Shown: piece after piece, positions 46,317 to 54,355 of the stretch
Position numbering within the stretch: the first letter of the stretch is position 1
Layout of the letters: each line of letters starts with the position of its first letter
Source: Gallaecimonas sp045291545
GTDB lineage: Bacteria; Pseudomonadota; Gammaproteobacteria; Enterobacterales; Gallaecimonadaceae
Reading direction: 5' to 3'
NCBI RefSeq assembly: GCF_045291545.1
Contig: NZ_CP149514.1
Span: 434,001 to 498,000 of the forward strand
DNA length: 64,000 nt
The notes under the pieces: model-generated
Told to the model about the DNA's origin: nothing
Seen by the model: only the letters and a program-made list of their open reading frames with translations
Database searches by the model: none
Program-made: the position numbers and the translations under genes

Positions 46317-49052
46317 ATGACTCCACCGAGCCTGTTTAAGAGTCTAAAAATGCAGATGTTGCTGCTGCTGTTGCTGGCAGTGACTGTTGGCGGCGGCAGC
46401 GCCATTTGGCTTGAAGCCAAAGCTGACATGGATAGCACCTGGCAAAATCAACAACAGCAAACCGCACTGGCCGGCCAGTTACTGACCTCACAATACTCAG
46501 CCAACACCCTAAGCAAACTACGCCAGCAGCTCCATGCCAATAGCCTTTGGCTTACCGATAACAGCCTTAAGCCTCTGGTAAAAACCGGCCAACAGCAGCA
46601 GCAACCAGACAAGCAGCTCACCACCTTGGGTACAGGCCAAGATATCGGCAAGCAGCGGGTCATGGCGGTACCGGCGCCGGGTGGTTACCTGCTCGCCTGG
46701 TATCCGAGTGCTTCGGGGCATTGGCTGGTGCACTTTAAGCGCCTGGCGACGCTGACGCTGGGCATTGGCCTTATCACCATTGTCTTTTTCTATCTGGGTG
46801 TCCTGCATTTTGTGGTGGGGCCGGTGGAGCATGTGTTATCGGTGATGCGTAAACGGGCTGCCGGTGACCGTCAGATCCGGGCTTGCCTACACACCGCCAG
46901 TGAAATGGGGCAGCTGGCCAACTGGCTGAATCGTATGCTTGATGCCGAGGAGCAGGCTGATGCCCGGCTGCAGGCCGCCCATGCCGATACCCAGGAACAG
47001 CGCACATTGTTCATGCGGGTCTTTAACATGATGCCGGATATTGTTTCGCTGACCCGCCTGGCAGACGGCAAACTGGTGGATGTAAACGATAACTGGGAGC
47101 GCATCACCGGCTGGAAAAAAGCCGAGGCCATAGGCAAAACCACCGAAGATCTGGGGATCTGGGGGGATATCAAGCTGCGTCAGGCTTTTGTCGCCCGTCT
47201 GCAACACAACGTGGTACAGAACCAGCGGGTACAGTTTCTTGATCGCTACGGGCGGGTTATCGAAAGTGAAGCCTCCGGCTGTATTTTTGAAGAACGAGGC
47301 AAACGGTTTCTACTGTTGTCCTGTAAGGATATTGGCGAGCGATTGCAGCGTGAGCAGGAGCTGAAGCTATTGGCTGAGGTAGTGAAATCCAGCTTTGACG
47401 GGGTGATGATCACCGATGCCAACAAGCACATCCTCACCGTCAACCAGGCCTTTACCACCATTACCGGCTATCAGGCCGAGGACGCCTTGGGCAAAACGCC
47501 CCGGTTACTCAGCTCGGGTCAGCACGATGAACGGTACTACCGGCAGATGTGGGCCACTATCGAACAGGATGGCCACTGGCAGGGTGAGATCTGGAACAAA
47601 CGCAAAAGTGGCGAGCTGTATCCGCAGTGGCTGACCATCACCCGCTTGCAGGATGATGACCACCAGGCCAGCAATTATATCGCCGTGTTCTCTGATCTGA
47701 CCGAACGCAAGGCGGCCGAAGCGCGTATTGCCTTTCTGGCTTACCACGATGCGTTGACGGAGCTACCGAACCGAACCTTGCTGGTGGACCGCGCCGATCA
47801 GGCGCTAATGCAGGCCAAACGTGATGACCACAGTCTGGCTTTGCTGTATCTGGACCTTGACCGCTTCAAGGCCATCAATGACAGCCTTGGCCACCACATT
47901 GGTGATGAACTGCTCAAGGCGGTCGTCAGCCGCTTGAAACCGCTATTGCGTGAGAGTGACACCTTGTGCCGTCAGGGTGGCGATGAGTTCCTGATATTGT
48001 TGCCGCATATTGAAAAAAGCCACGAAGTGCAGCACATCATTGACCGTATTTTGCATGCCATGAGTGCGCCTTTTCAGATAGACGGCCACCGGTTGTGGAT
48101 CAGTACCTCTATCGGGGTGGCTTGTTACCCGGAAGACGGTGACAGCAGTGCCCAGCTCTTACGCAAAGCCGACACCGCGCTATACCATGCCAAAGACAGC
48201 GGCCGTAGCACTTACAGTTTCTTTGACCGCCACATGGACCAGGATATTAATGACCGCCTGGTCATGGAAACCGCCCTGAAAGATGCCATTGGCACTGAAC
48301 AATTACAGCTGCATTACCAGCCGCTGATGGATGTCAAAACGGGTAATGTGGCAGGTGTAGAAGCCTTGATCCGCTGGCGCAGCCCGCTACTGGGCCAGGT
48401 ATCGCCGGGCCGCTTCATTCCGCTGGCGGAAGAAACCGGGCTTATTATCAGTCTCGGCGACTGGGTATTGGAAACCGCTTGCCGGCAACTGGCAGCCTGG
48501 CAGCAGCAGGGTTTTAGCGGAGTGATGGCGGTGAACCTGTCCATTCGCCAGCTGGTGCAGCCGAATTTTGTACCGCAGCTGGCCCATTTGTTGGAAAAAA
48601 CCGGCGTCAGGCCGCAAAACCTGGAGCTGGAGTTGACCGAAAGCCTGATGATGGAAAACATCAGCGTCTGTCTGGAAGCGGTGCAGGGCTTGAAGAAGTT
48701 GGGAATACACCTGTCTATTGACGACTTTGGTACCGGCTACTCCAGTCTCAGTTATCTCAAGCGCTTTGATGTCGACAACCTGAAAATTGACCAAAGCTTT
48801 GTTCATGGCCTGCGCAGTGACAACAGCCAGGCCCGGCCGTTGATTCGCGCCATTGTGCAGATGGCCCATAGCCTTAGTCTGAAAGTGATTGCCGAAGGGG
48901 TTGAGACCGCAGAACAACTAGCGGTACTGCGTGACGAAGGTGTCGACATGGCGCAAGGCTACCTGTTTGCCAAGCCTATTCCGGCCAATGAAGCGGAAGC
49001 CTTGCTGTTTAAATCGGTAACGGTGCGCAGCGACGCATTCGCCGCGCACTGA
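46317..49052 (+). CDS. Membrane sensor with PAS-PAS-GGDEF-EAL domains
   Basis: 911 residues. An N-terminal helix (about 10-30) and a second (about 145-170) enclose a ~115-residue periplasmic sensor region; a HAMP-like stretch follows. Two PAS domains (about 225-340 and 345-465), then GGDEF (about 475-640) with NDSLGHHIGDELL, RQGGDEFLILL and an upstream RESD I-site correctly spaced, then EAL (about 650-905) with VEALIRWRSP, VNLSIRQL, ELTESLMMEN, IDDFGTGYSS and AEGVETAEQL. All EAL catalytic residues appear present, so c-di-GMP hydrolysis is likely, with the GGDEF also potentially active. It interrupts the E. coli-like can-yadG order. Confidence 0.93.
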   Translation: MTPPSLFKSLKMQMLLLLLLAVTVGGGSAIWLEAKADMDSTWQNQQQQTALAGQLLTSQYSANTLSKLRQQLHANSLWLTDNSLKPLVKTGQQQQQPDKQLTTLGTGQDIGKQRVMAVPAPGGYLLAWYPSASGHWLVHFKRLATLTLGIGLITIVFFYLGVLHFVVGPVEHVLSVMRKRAAGDRQIRACLHTASEMGQLANWLNRMLDAEEQADARLQAAHADTQEQRTLFMRVFNMMPDIVSLTRLADGKLVDVNDNWERITGWKKAEAIGKTTEDLGIWGDIKLRQAFVARLQHNVVQNQRVQFLDRYGRVIESEASGCIFEERGKRFLLLSCKDIGERLQREQELKLLAEVVKSSFDGVMITDANKHILTVNQAFTTITGYQAEDALGKTPRLLSSGQHDERYYRQMWATIEQDGHWQGEIWNKRKSGELYPQWLTITRLQDDDHQASNYIAVFSDLTERKAAEARIAFLAYHDALTELPNRTLLVDRADQALMQAKRDDHSLALLYLDLDRFKAINDSLGHHIGDELLKAVVSRLKPLLRESDTLCRQGGDEFLILLPHIEKSHEVQHIIDRILHAMSAPFQIDGHRLWISTSIGVACYPEDGDSSAQLLRKADTALYHAKDSGRSTYSFFDRHMDQDINDRLVMETALKDAIGTEQLQLHYQPLMDVKTGNVAGVEALIRWRSPLLGQVSPGRFIPLAEETGLIISLGDWVLETACRQLAAWQQQGFSGVMAVNLSIRQLVQPNFVPQLAHLLEKTGVRPQNLELELTESLMMENISVCLEAVQGLKKLGIHLSIDDFGTGYSSLSYLKRFDVDNLKIDQSFVHGLRSDNSQARPLIRAIVQMAHSLSLKVIAEGVETAEQLAVLRDEGVDMAQGYLFAKPIPANEAEALLFKSVTVRSDAFAAH

Positions 49053-49127
49053 ACCGCGGCTGGCTTTTGCCGGTGCCGATCGCTTGAGCAGTCGCGTATA
49101 CTGTCGCCTTCTAAGGCAGGAGGAACC

Positions 49128-50066
49128 ATGACAGCAAGCAGTTACGCGCTGGACATCGTTGATCTGAAAAAGACCTATAAGAGCGGTACCGAAGCTCTGA
49201 AAGGTATTGATCTGAAGGTTAAAGAAGGCGACTTCTTTGCTTTGCTTGGCCCCAACGGTGCTGGCAAATCCACGACTATTGGCATTCTCGCCTCACTGGT
49301 CAATAAAAGCGCCGGCCAGGTCAGTATTTTTGGCCACGATCTGGTTACCGATACGGTAGCTGCGAAAAGTGCGCTGGGCCTGGTCCCTCAGGAATTTAAC
49401 TTCAACCAGTTTGAAACCGTGCTGCAGGTAGTGGTTAACCAGGCGGGCTATTACGGGGTGCCGCGGGCCAAAGCCCTGGTCAAAGCCGAACAGCTGCTCA
49501 AGGAACTGGACCTTTGGGGCAAAAAAGATGCCCGTACCCGTGAGCTGTCAGGCGGTATGAAGCGCCGGCTGATGATCGCCCGGGCTCTGGTTCATGAACC
49601 GCGCCTGCTGATCCTCGACGAACCCACCGCCGGTGTGGATATTGAGATCCGCCGTTCCATGTGGCGCTACCTCAGAAAGCTCAATGAAGAAGGCCTGACC
49701 ATCATCCTCACCACTCACTATCTGGAAGAGGCGGAGATGTTGTGCCGGAATATTGCCATCATCGACCATGGCCGTATTGTTGAAAACACCACCATGAAAG
49801 GCTTGCTGGCCAAGCTCAACACCGAAACCTTTATTCTCGATTTAGCCGACAACAGCCCGGCTCCGAGCCTGCAAGGGTTTGATTACCAGCTTATCGACAG
49901 CCATACCCTGGAAGTACAGGTTGCCAAGGAAGCGGGCCTGAACCCGGTATTTGGCCAGCTCACTGAACAGGGCGTGGAAGTGCTGAGTATGCGCAACAAA
50001 GCGAACCGACTGGAGGAGTTGTTTGTGACACTGGTGGAAAATGGTCGTAACGGAGGTCAAGCATGA
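49128..50066 (+). CDS. yadG: ABC transporter ATP-binding protein YadG
   Basis: 312 residues. Walker A GPNGAGKSTT near residue 44, signature ELSGGMKRRL near residue 142, Walker B LLILDEPTAGVDIE and the H-loop TTHYLEEAEML are all intact. It pairs with the YadH permease whose ATG overlaps its stop (ATGA). GCAGGAGG lies 5 bases before the start. E. coli has the same pair after can. Substrate unknown, though an export role is usual for ABC-2 systems. Confidence 0.94.
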   Translation: MTASSYALDIVDLKKTYKSGTEALKGIDLKVKEGDFFALLGPNGAGKSTTIGILASLVNKSAGQVSIFGHDLVTDTVAAKSALGLVPQEFNFNQFETVLQVVVNQAGYYGVPRAKALVKAEQLLKELDLWGKKDARTRELSGGMKRRLMIARALVHEPRLLILDEPTAGVDIEIRRSMWRYLRKLNEEGLTIILTTHYLEEAEMLCRNIAIIDHGRIVENTTMKGLLAKLNTETFILDLADNSPAPSLQGFDYQLIDSHTLEVQVAKEAGLNPVFGQLTEQGVEVLSMRNKANRLEELFVTLVENGRNGGQA

Positions 50067-50830
50067 GCCGTAACCGCATTGCCCTTGGGTCCATTGTCCA
50101 TAAAGAAGTGAACCGCTTCATGCGGATCTGGGTACAGACGCTGGTACCACCGGCGATCACCATGACCCTGTATTTCATTATTTTCGGCAGTTTGATCGGC
50201 AGCCGCGTTGGCAAGATGGGCGGCTTTGATTACATGGCCTTTATCGTGCCGGGGCTGATCATGATGTCGGTGATCACCAACTCCTACTCTAATGTTGCGT
50301 CCAGCTTCTTTTCGGCCAAGTTTCAGCGTTTTATCGAAGAAATGCTGATCGCGCCGATCCCCAACAGTGTCATTATTTTCGGTTTTGTAGCCGGCGGTAT
50401 GGCGCGGGGGCTGCTGGTAGGGGCTATTGTTACCGCCGTGTCGTTTTTGTTTACCGATGTGCATATTCAACACCCGCTGGTTGTGGTGACAACGGTGATC
50501 CTGACGTCCTTGCTGTTCTCGCTGGGCGGCCTGATCAACGCCGTTTTCGCCAAGAACTTTGACGACATTTCCATTGTGCCGACCTTTATTTTGACGCCAT
50601 TGACCTATCTGGGCGGGGTGTTCTATTCCATTAGCCTGCTACCGGGTTTTTGGCAGGTGTTGAGCCACTTCAACCCGATCCTCTACATGGTTAATGCGTT
50701 TCGCTACGGCTTCCTTGGTACCGCCGATATCGCCCTGTGGCAGGCTTTTACCGTGCTGGGAGTGATGATTGTCGGGCTGTATAGCCTGGCCCACTACCTG
50801 ATCAGCAAAGGTGTGGGGCTGCGCCATTGA
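50063..50830 (+). CDS. yadH: ABC-2 type permease YadH
   Basis: 255 residues with six predicted membrane helices. Conserved ABC-2 elements include FIVPGLIMMSVITNSYSNVASSFFSAKF near residue 70 and LTPLTYLGGVFYSISLLPGFWQ near residue 180. Coupled to yadG by a 4-base overlap and to the downstream methyltransferase by a 3-base overlap. Confidence 0.94.
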   Translation: MSRNRIALGSIVHKEVNRFMRIWVQTLVPPAITMTLYFIIFGSLIGSRVGKMGGFDYMAFIVPGLIMMSVITNSYSNVASSFFSAKFQRFIEEMLIAPIPNSVIIFGFVAGGMARGLLVGAIVTAVSFLFTDVHIQHPLVVVTTVILTSLLFSLGGLINAVFAKNFDDISIVPTFILTPLTYLGGVFYSISLLPGFWQVLSHFNPILYMVNAFRYGFLGTADIALWQAFTVLGVMIVGLYSLAHYLISKGVGLRH

Positions 50831-51483
50831 CCAGCCGGGTTGTTAGCAGTAACCAGCAAGGTGTTCATGAGCGGCTCGATGAGGTGGTTAAGCGCCACCT
50901 CAATAGCGACTTTCAAAAGCCCTATGCAGAGCACAGCCTGGCGGCTTATCAACAGCTGCAAGTATGGCTGGCCGGCCGCACAGAGCCGTTGGTGTTGGAT
51001 AGTTGCTGTGGGGTAGGGCAAAGCACTGCGGTGCTGGCTCGCCGCCACCCTGAAGCGCTGGTTGTCGGGGTTGATAAATCGGCCCATCGCTTGGGTAAGC
51101 ATCAGCATTATGCTGATGAGCAAGCCAATTACCTGGTGCTGCGTGCTGATCTGCATGATCTGTGGCGCTTACTGGCGGCTGACGGTATCCGGCTGGCCTA
51201 TCATTACTTGCTGTATCCCAACCCTTGGCCAAAAGCGGCGCACTTGGGGCGGCGCTGGCATGGTGGGCCCAGCTTCAAGGCTTTACTGGCTCTGGGCGGG
51301 CAGCTGCAAGTGCGCTCTAACTGGTCGGTCTACATTGAAGAATGTGCCCGGGCACTGCAGTTGGCCGGTTTTACCAGCCAGACTCAACCAGTCAGTGGTG
51401 ACAGTATCACCCCGTTTGAACGCAAATACCGGGCCGCCGGGCAGCGCTGTTGGCAATTGGACGCATCACTGAACAGCAACTAG
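50827..51483 (+). CDS. TrmB-like SAM-dependent methyltransferase
   Basis: 218 residues of TrmB (tRNA guanine-N7 methyltransferase) type. The SAM-binding VLDSCCGVGQSTAVLARRHPE lies near residue 55, VVGVDKSAHRL follows, and the catalytic-site segment LLYPNPWPKAAHLGRRWHG (PDPWPKxRHxKRR in true TrmB) is near residue 135. The N-terminal basic tail of TrmB is short and several basic residues of the motif differ, so this may be a paralogue with another RNA substrate. There is no in-frame ATG near the 5' end; the TTG that overlaps the yadH stop is the best start, implying translational coupling. Confidence 0.8.
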   Translation: MTSRVVSSNQQGVHERLDEVVKRHLNSDFQKPYAEHSLAAYQQLQVWLAGRTEPLVLDSCCGVGQSTAVLARRHPEALVVGVDKSAHRLGKHQHYADEQANYLVLRADLHDLWRLLAADGIRLAYHYLLYPNPWPKAAHLGRRWHGGPSFKALLALGGQLQVRSNWSVYIEECARALQLAGFTSQTQPVSGDSITPFERKYRAAGQRCWQLDASLNSN

Positions 51484-51507
51484 CCTTAACAAGGCAGGGG
51501 GTGTCAG

Positions 51508-51606
51508 ATGAAGCATCTAGTAAAAATGAAAATGCTGATAGTGCTGTGCGGATTCACCATCGTCATGGCACTGGAAGGGCTCTATATATGGGCCATGCAG
51601 GATTAA
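51508..51606 (+). CDS. 32-residue single-span membrane peptide
   Basis: Short frame with MKHLVKMKMLIVLC, a hydrophobic core CGFTIVMALEGLYIWAM and a C-terminal QD. The basic N-terminus then one helix suggests an inner-membrane small protein with the N-terminus inside. An AGGGGGTG Shine-Dalgarno lies 5-7 bases ahead, and the gene stops directly at a strong terminator, 24 bases after the methyltransferase. No homologue recognised. Confidence 0.6.
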   Translation: MKHLVKMKMLIVLCGFTIVMALEGLYIWAMQD

Positions 51607-51635
51607 AAAACGCCGGCAATTGCCGGCGTTTTTTT
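51605..51635. terminator. Bidirectional terminator between the small peptide gene and panD
   Basis: Long perfect stem AAAAAACGCCGGC/GCCGGCGTTTTTT with an AATT centre and a T7 tract. Confidence 0.93.
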
Positions 51636-51648
51636 AACGCTTGGGGAT

Positions 51649-52029
51649 TTAGGCAACCTGCACCGGAATCGCTTTACTGGTGCGTACCACGTCGTTATTG
51701 GCGTCGAGGTAGACCAGGCTTGGCTGGTGTTGTTTGGCTTCGCTATCATCCAGGCGCACAAAAGCGCAGATGATCACGCGGTCACCGGCAGAGGCCTTGT
51801 GGGCCGCCGCGCCATTGACGGAAATCACTTTCGAGCCACGCTCGCCACTGATGGCGTAGGTGGTAAAGCGCTCACCGTTATCAATGTTGTAAATCTGAAT
51901 TTCTTCGTACTCCAGAATGCCGGCAGCGTCCAGCAAGTCCTGGTCGATGGCACAGGAACCTTCATACTCCAGTACCGAGTGTGTTACCCGTGCCTGGTGC
52001 AGTTTGCCTTGCAGCATCACTCTTTGCAT
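51649..52029 (-). CDS. panD: Aspartate 1-decarboxylase proenzyme
   Basis: Makes beta-alanine for pantothenate. The 126 residues match E. coli PanD (126). The self-cleavage site GSCAI places Gly24-Ser25 as in the family, giving the pyruvoyl group; Lys9 (GKLHQARVTH), Tyr58 (TTYAI) and NGAAAHKASAGDRVII are conserved. Last gene of a probable panB-panC-panD run; the gap to panC is 92 bases, so it may also have its own promoter. Confidence 0.97.
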   Translation of the reverse strand: MQRVMLQGKLHQARVTHSVLEYEGSCAIDQDLLDAAGILEYEEIQIYNIDNGERFTTYAISGERGSKVISVNGAAAHKASAGDRVIICAFVRLDDSEAKQHQPSLVYLDANNDVVRTSKAIPVQVA

Positions 52030-52121
52030 GGCTTCAAACCCTTTTTCACTTCGCGAGTCTGGCTAAAACGTGGCCATATTACCACGCTGCCGGAAAGTCG
52101 GCGCAATATAAACCAAATGTC

Positions 52122-52976
52122 TCAGGCCTGCAAATCCACCAGCAGGTTGTCAATCAAGCGTGCTTTACCGAGGTGTGCCGCGGCCAGCAGCACGACTTTT
52201 GTTTCCTCGCCGGTGGCCGGTGCCAGGGTCTCGGCGTCAAGAATATAAAGGTAGTCGGGGGTAAAACCGGCGTTACGCAAGGCGCTTTTGCCGCTGTCGA
52301 CCAAGGCACCGTAATCACGCATGCCTTGCTCAATACGCTTGGCCAGTGCCTGTAAGGTGCGGTACAGCGCCGGGGCTGTGGCCCGTTCGTCGCTGCTGAG
52401 GTAGCCATTACGGGAGCTTAAGGCCAGGCCGTCTTCGGCACGCACCGTCGGGACACCGACAATATCCACCGGCATCGCCAAGTCGGCTACCATGCGGCGG
52501 ATCACTGCCAGCTGCTGGTAATCTTTCATGCCAAAGCAGGCCAAGTCCGGCTGCACCAGGTTCAGCAGTTTGCTGACCACGGTGGCGACGCCACGGAAAT
52601 GGCCGGGGCGGCTGGCGCCACAATACAGATCGGAAATGCCCGGTACTTCTACCTGTGTGTGCTTCGCCATACCATGGGGGTAAAGCGCCTCGACGGCGGG
52701 CATAAACAGCAGATCAGTCTGCTCATCGAACAGGGCGTCACTGTCTTCCTCCGGTGTGCGGGGGTAGGCCGCGAGATCTTCGCTGGGGCCGAATTGCAGT
52801 GGGTTAACAAAAATTGACACCACCACTTTATCGGCCAGCCGACGGGCTTCGCGTACCAGGGTCAGGTGTCCTTCATGGAGGTTCCCCATGGTTGGGACCA
52901 GGGCTATCTTTTCACCCTGCTGACGCCAAGCGCGCACCTGGGCGCGCAGATCTTTTACCGAATGTACGGTACGCAT
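52122..52976 (-). CDS. panC: Pantothenate synthetase
   Basis: Joins pantoate and beta-alanine using ATP. 284 residues (E. coli 283). The HIGH-type motif is MGNLHEGHLTLV near residue 30 and the KMSKS-like motif is LALSSRNGYLSSDE near residue 180; FGMKDYQQLAVIRRMV is also conserved. It starts 12 bases after panB, so the two are co-transcribed. Confidence 0.97.
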   Translation of the reverse strand: MRTVHSVKDLRAQVRAWRQQGEKIALVPTMGNLHEGHLTLVREARRLADKVVVSIFVNPLQFGPSEDLAAYPRTPEEDSDALFDEQTDLLFMPAVEALYPHGMAKHTQVEVPGISDLYCGASRPGHFRGVATVVSKLLNLVQPDLACFGMKDYQQLAVIRRMVADLAMPVDIVGVPTVRAEDGLALSSRNGYLSSDERATAPALYRTLQALAKRIEQGMRDYGALVDSGKSALRNAGFTPDYLYILDAETLAPATGEETKVVLLAAAHLGKARLIDNLLVDLQA

Positions 52977-52988
52977 TGAATCGCTACC

Positions 52989-53810
52989 TCATTCAAATCC
53001 ATGCTCTTGAGCCGGGAATTGCCCGGCCACCACTTCGCTGACATAGCTGCGTACCGCCTGGCGGATATCACGCCCTGCTGTCAGGTAATTCTTGGCAAAC
53101 TTGGGAATATGGCCCGTGCTGATCCCCAGCAGGTCATGCATTACTAACACCTGGCCATCGGTATCGGCACCAGCGCCAATGCCGATCACCGGAATACTGA
53201 CGGCGCTACTGAGACGCTTGGCCAGGGCCCGGGTTACGCATTCCACCACCAGTAACTGTGCTCCGGCGGCTTCCAGGGCCTGGGCGTCGGCAATAATGCG
53301 CTCGGCACTTTGCGGATCCCGCCCCTGCACTTTATAGCCGCCAACCAGGTGTACGGACTGTGGCATCAAACCCAGGTGTGCGCATACCGGCACGGAACGC
53401 TCCACCAGTGTGCGAATGGTGTCTGCCAGCCAGGCACCGCCCTCTAGTTTGACCATTTGCGCCCCGGCTCGCATCAGCGTTGCCGCGTGCTGGCAGGCTT
53501 GCTCCGGTGTGGCATAACTCATAAAGGGCATATCGGCTACAATCAACGCTCGCTCTGTCACCTGGCTAACGCAGCGGGTGTGGTAGGCGATGTCGTCAAC
53601 AGTGACGGCAAGCGTGTCATTTTGCCCCTGGATCACGTTCCCCAGAGAGTCTCCCACCAACAGCATATCAATGCCTTCCTGATCGAACAGGGCAGCAAAG
53701 CTGGCATCGTAGGCGGTCAGGGTCGCGAATTTTTCGCCATTGGCTTTTTTACGGGCCAGTGTATTGACGCTAACGCGCTTAGCCTGGGCGGCTTCGTTAA
53801 CTTTGCTCAT
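52989..53810 (-). CDS. panB: 3-methyl-2-oxobutanoate hydroxymethyltransferase
   Basis: First committed step of pantothenate synthesis. 273 residues (E. coli 264, with a slightly longer N-terminus here). LTAYDASFAALFDQEGIDMLLVGDSLG near residue 30, GAQMVKLEGG near residue 115, and IPVIGIGAGADTDGQVLVMHDLLG near residue 205 carry the metal-binding Asp and catalytic Glu regions. Order panB-panC-panD as in E. coli. Confidence 0.97.
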   Translation of the reverse strand: MSKVNEAAQAKRVSVNTLARKKANGEKFATLTAYDASFAALFDQEGIDMLLVGDSLGNVIQGQNDTLAVTVDDIAYHTRCVSQVTERALIVADMPFMSYATPEQACQHAATLMRAGAQMVKLEGGAWLADTIRTLVERSVPVCAHLGLMPQSVHLVGGYKVQGRDPQSAERIIADAQALEAAGAQLLVVECVTRALAKRLSSAVSIPVIGIGAGADTDGQVLVMHDLLGISTGHIPKFAKNYLTAGRDIRQAVRSYVSEVVAGQFPAQEHGFE

Positions 53811-53866
53811 GAGAGCCCCTGTTGGCAGAATTTAGGGCGATTACTCTACCCCATGCACTGGCTTGC

Positions 53867-54352
53867 TCAAAGTGCTGGGGTCAGTAATCGCAGATTGTGG
53901 GACAGTGGCGTCAGGCTTGCCAGTGCCCGGCCGTCGGGGAGCTGTAAATCCGGGGCCAGACTGGCCAGCGGCACCAGCACAAAGTCCCGTTCACTCAGGC
54001 CCGGGTGCGGTATGGTCAGGCGTGGGCTATGCCACTGTTCGTTACCGTACAGCAACAGATCCAAATCGAGGGTGCGTTCCCCCCAGCGGCGCTGGCGCAG
54101 GCGACCCTGGCGCTGTTCGATGGCCTGCAAAGCGTCCAGTAAGACCTCAGGGGAGAGCATGGTATCCAGCGCCGCTACCGCGTTGATGTAATCCGGCTGG
54201 TCCTGCGGCCCCATGGGGCTGGACTGGTAAAGCGCTGACACGCCCGCCAAGTGACTGTCTGGCAGGGCTGCCAAACGATGCAGGGCCTGCCAAATTTGCC
54301 GAGCCGGGCTGGCCAGATTGGCACCGAGGCCAATATAGGCGCGCTTGCTCAT
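53867..54352 (-). CDS. folK: HPPK, folate pyrophosphokinase
   Basis: Transfers pyrophosphate from ATP to 6-hydroxymethyl-dihydropterin. 161 residues. AYIGLGANLASP at the start, the ERRWGERTLDLDLLLYG-type segment (RRWGERTLDLDLLLYGN near residue 87) with two Asp metal ligands, and LTIPHPGLSERDFVLVPL are characteristic. It begins 3 bases downstream of pcnB. Confidence 0.96.
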   Translation of the reverse strand: MSKRAYIGLGANLASPARQIWQALHRLAALPDSHLAGVSALYQSSPMGPQDQPDYINAVAALDTMLSPEVLLDALQAIEQRQGRLRQRRWGERTLDLDLLLYGNEQWHSPRLTIPHPGLSERDFVLVPLASLAPDLQLPDGRALASLTPLSHNLRLLTPAL

Positions 54353-54355
54353 GCG

